Source: Immundisolibacter sp.
GTDB lineage: Bacteria > Pseudomonadota > Gammaproteobacteria > Immundisolibacterales > Immundisolibacteraceae
NCBI RefSeq assembly: GCF_041601295.1
Contig: NZ_JBFIII010000002.1
Location: 1 to 64,000, forward strand
DNA length: 64,000 nucleotides
Direction: 5' to 3'
This document shows positions 62,916 to 64,000 of the stretch, piece by piece (position 1 is the first letter of the stretch; every line of letters begins with the position of its first letter). Made by a program: the position numbers and the translations under genes. The notes under the pieces are model-generated. The model was not told where the DNA came from and did no database searches. It saw only the letters and a program-made list of their open reading frames with translations.

Positions 62916-64000
62916 GGCCATGGCTCCTGTGTGTTCAGGTAACGCAGTTCCAGCATAGCGCCCTCGGCCAGCGCCCAGCCCTCGCGCAGCGGAATGCGGC
63001 AGATCAGTTCCAGTTTCTCGTCCGGGTAGCCCGGTACCTGTGGCCACAGCAGCAGCGCTGGGGTGCTGGACAGGCCGTGGCTCAGTTGCACGGCGTGCAG
63101 CAATGCCGGACAAAAACCGTCCCGCGCCGGAAGCTCGAAGCGCCGCAGGCGATTATCGTGCCGGTGCCGGACAGCAATCTGCGCGCCAGGCGCGCCGCAG
63201 TCCAGATTGACCGTGCCGGGATAAAACGGCCCGCCGAGCATGGCTTCTATCGCATCGCGCACCCAATCGACGGCGAGGAATCCACCCGCCTGTCCAAGTC
63301 CGCTGACCAACTCACCGCTCAGGATGGCCGGCGCGGGGTTGGCGCCGCGTACCGGCTGCGTCCATGCCGGCAGATGGCCATGCAATTCGGTGAGCGAGTC
63401 CACCACCGCGTGCGGGCTGTGCGGCAGCAGATCCTCGCGCCGCGAGGCACCGGTGGTGATGCCAAAGGCCCGCACGCCCGCGCTGCTGGCGGCCTGGATG
63501 TCGATGGGATTGTCGCCGACGTAAGCCGCCGCGTGCGGCTCGACACCCATGTGACGCAACGCAAGCTCGATACCCGTTGGGGAGGGCTTTCGGGCCGGCG
63601 CCTCGTCCCGGGTGACGATAACCTCAAGCGGCGGACAGCCCCGCGCGCCGGTCAGGCACTTGACCACGAAGTGGTTCGAGTCGGTAACGACGCCCAGCCG
63701 AAAGCCCTGGTCGAACAGCCGCTGCAACACCGGCAGCGCGTCATGGAACAGCCGCGCTTCCTGCTGGAACACGGGCTTCCACAGCCGCATGCTGACCTCG
63801 GTCAGCTGCGCTCGCCGTTCCTCGGCGTTGTCCACCGGCCCGAGCAGTGCCTCGATGGGCGAGCGCCCCAGCGTCATTACCTCGCGCATATAGCCGGCGC
63901 CGGGCTGCGGCCAGCCCAGTTCCCGGCAGGCGCGGCGGGTGATGGCCAGAAACGCCGGCAGCGAGTCGAGCAGCGTGCCGTCGAGGTCGAACAGCACGGC
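62912..64000 (-). CDS. HAD phosphatase fused to a CTP-dependent riboflavin kinase-like domain (5' end off the window)
   Basis: At least 361 residues; the true start is probably beyond the right edge, since the HAD core begins at once with AVLFDLDGTLLDS. HAD motifs II (VVTDSN), III (RKPSPTG) and IV (VGDNPID) follow, so the phosphatase half is intact. From about 63330 down to 62930 the protein has ILSGELVSGLGQAGGFLAVD, FYPGTVNLD and LELICRIPLREGWALAEG. These match, in order, the archaeal CTP-dependent riboflavin kinase (RibK, DUF120): SGLG, PGTLNL and the C-terminal LxxIxPxxLRExxxLxxG. The fusion order recalls plant FMN hydrolase/riboflavin kinase, which uses an unrelated kinase fold. Confidence 0.78.
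   Translation of the reverse strand, partial: AVLFDLDGTLLDSLPAFLAITRRACRELGWPQPGAGYMREVMTLGRSPIEALLGPVDNAEERRAQLTEVSMRLWKPVFQQEARLFHDALPVLQRLFDQGFRLGVVTDSNHFVVKCLTGARGCPPLEVIVTRDEAPARKPSPTGIELALRHMGVEPHAAAYVGDNPIDIQAASSAGVRAFGITTGASRREDLLPHSPHAVVDSLTELHGHLPAWTQPVRGANPAPAILSGELVSGLGQAGGFLAVDWVRDAIEAMLGGPFYPGTVNLDCGAPGAQIAVRHRHDNRLRRFELPARDGFCPALLHAVQLSHGLSSTPALLLWPQVPGYPDEKLELICRIPLREGWALAEGAMLELRYLNTQEPWP

Overview
The window is GC-rich, gene-dense chromosomal DNA from an aerobic gammaproteobacterium that is not an enterobacterium. The gene orders support this: prmA-fis-purH-purD, yibN-grxC-secB-gpsA, comF/bioB-bioF-bioC-bioD, a full aa3-type oxidase cluster with heme A synthesis genes, ilvD, petA-petB-petC-sspA-sspB, and rpoH, match the arrangement known from Pseudomonas-like and purple sulfur bacteria. 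The species cannot be named from the sequence. No rRNA, tRNA, CRISPR array, prophage or complete insertion sequence was recognised.

Layout. Positions 1-2.5 kb hold the end of a molybdoenzyme-like gene, its fused iron-sulfur/membrane-anchor partner and a small conserved protein. Positions 2.7-8.3 kb hold an RND efflux operon behind a good sigma70 promoter with a palindromic operator, followed by an MFS transporter. Positions 8.3-11.9 kb are accessory: a TPR gene fragment, a small MITE-like element, a RelBE-type toxin-antitoxin pair, a secreted TPR protein, and a PEP-CTERM-type exported protein behind a near-perfect sigma54 promoter. Positions 12-29 kb are housekeeping: prmA, fis, purHD, hemF, envC, yibN-grxC-secB-gpsA, trmL/pyrD, comF and the biotin operon with a BirA-type operator. 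Positions 28.8-37.6 kb carry the cytochrome c oxidase cluster with assembly factors (CtaG, SURF1, a SCO-like protein) and heme A synthesis (ctaA, ctaB). Next come rpoH with a perfect CIRCE element, a cyclic-nucleotide-binding/rhodanese protein, rpiA and ilvD.

Positions 43.3-53.5 kb form one co-directional cluster of six genes: a COG4671-type glycosyltransferase, an alginate-export-like outer membrane barrel with an extra N-terminal domain, an ABC exporter, a protein with two aminoglycoside-phosphotransferase-like kinase domains, and two GT4 glycosyltransferases. It looks like a glycan synthesis and export system that matches no standard pathway I know, and is one of the two best candidates for something undescribed. 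Positions 53.6-64 kb hold an amidohydrolase, a DegS/AlgW-type protease, the cytochrome bc1 complex, sspAB, and an EmrAB-like efflux pair. The last locus is the second strong candidate: a HAD phosphatase fused to an archaeal-type CTP-dependent riboflavin kinase-like domain, translationally coupled to a protein of unknown function.

The genes fit an aerobic respiratory lifestyle (bc1 to cytochrome c oxidase). The readable regulatory sites are a TetR-like palindrome (RND pump), sigma54 (PEP-CTERM protein), BirA (biotin) and HrcA/CIRCE (rpoH).
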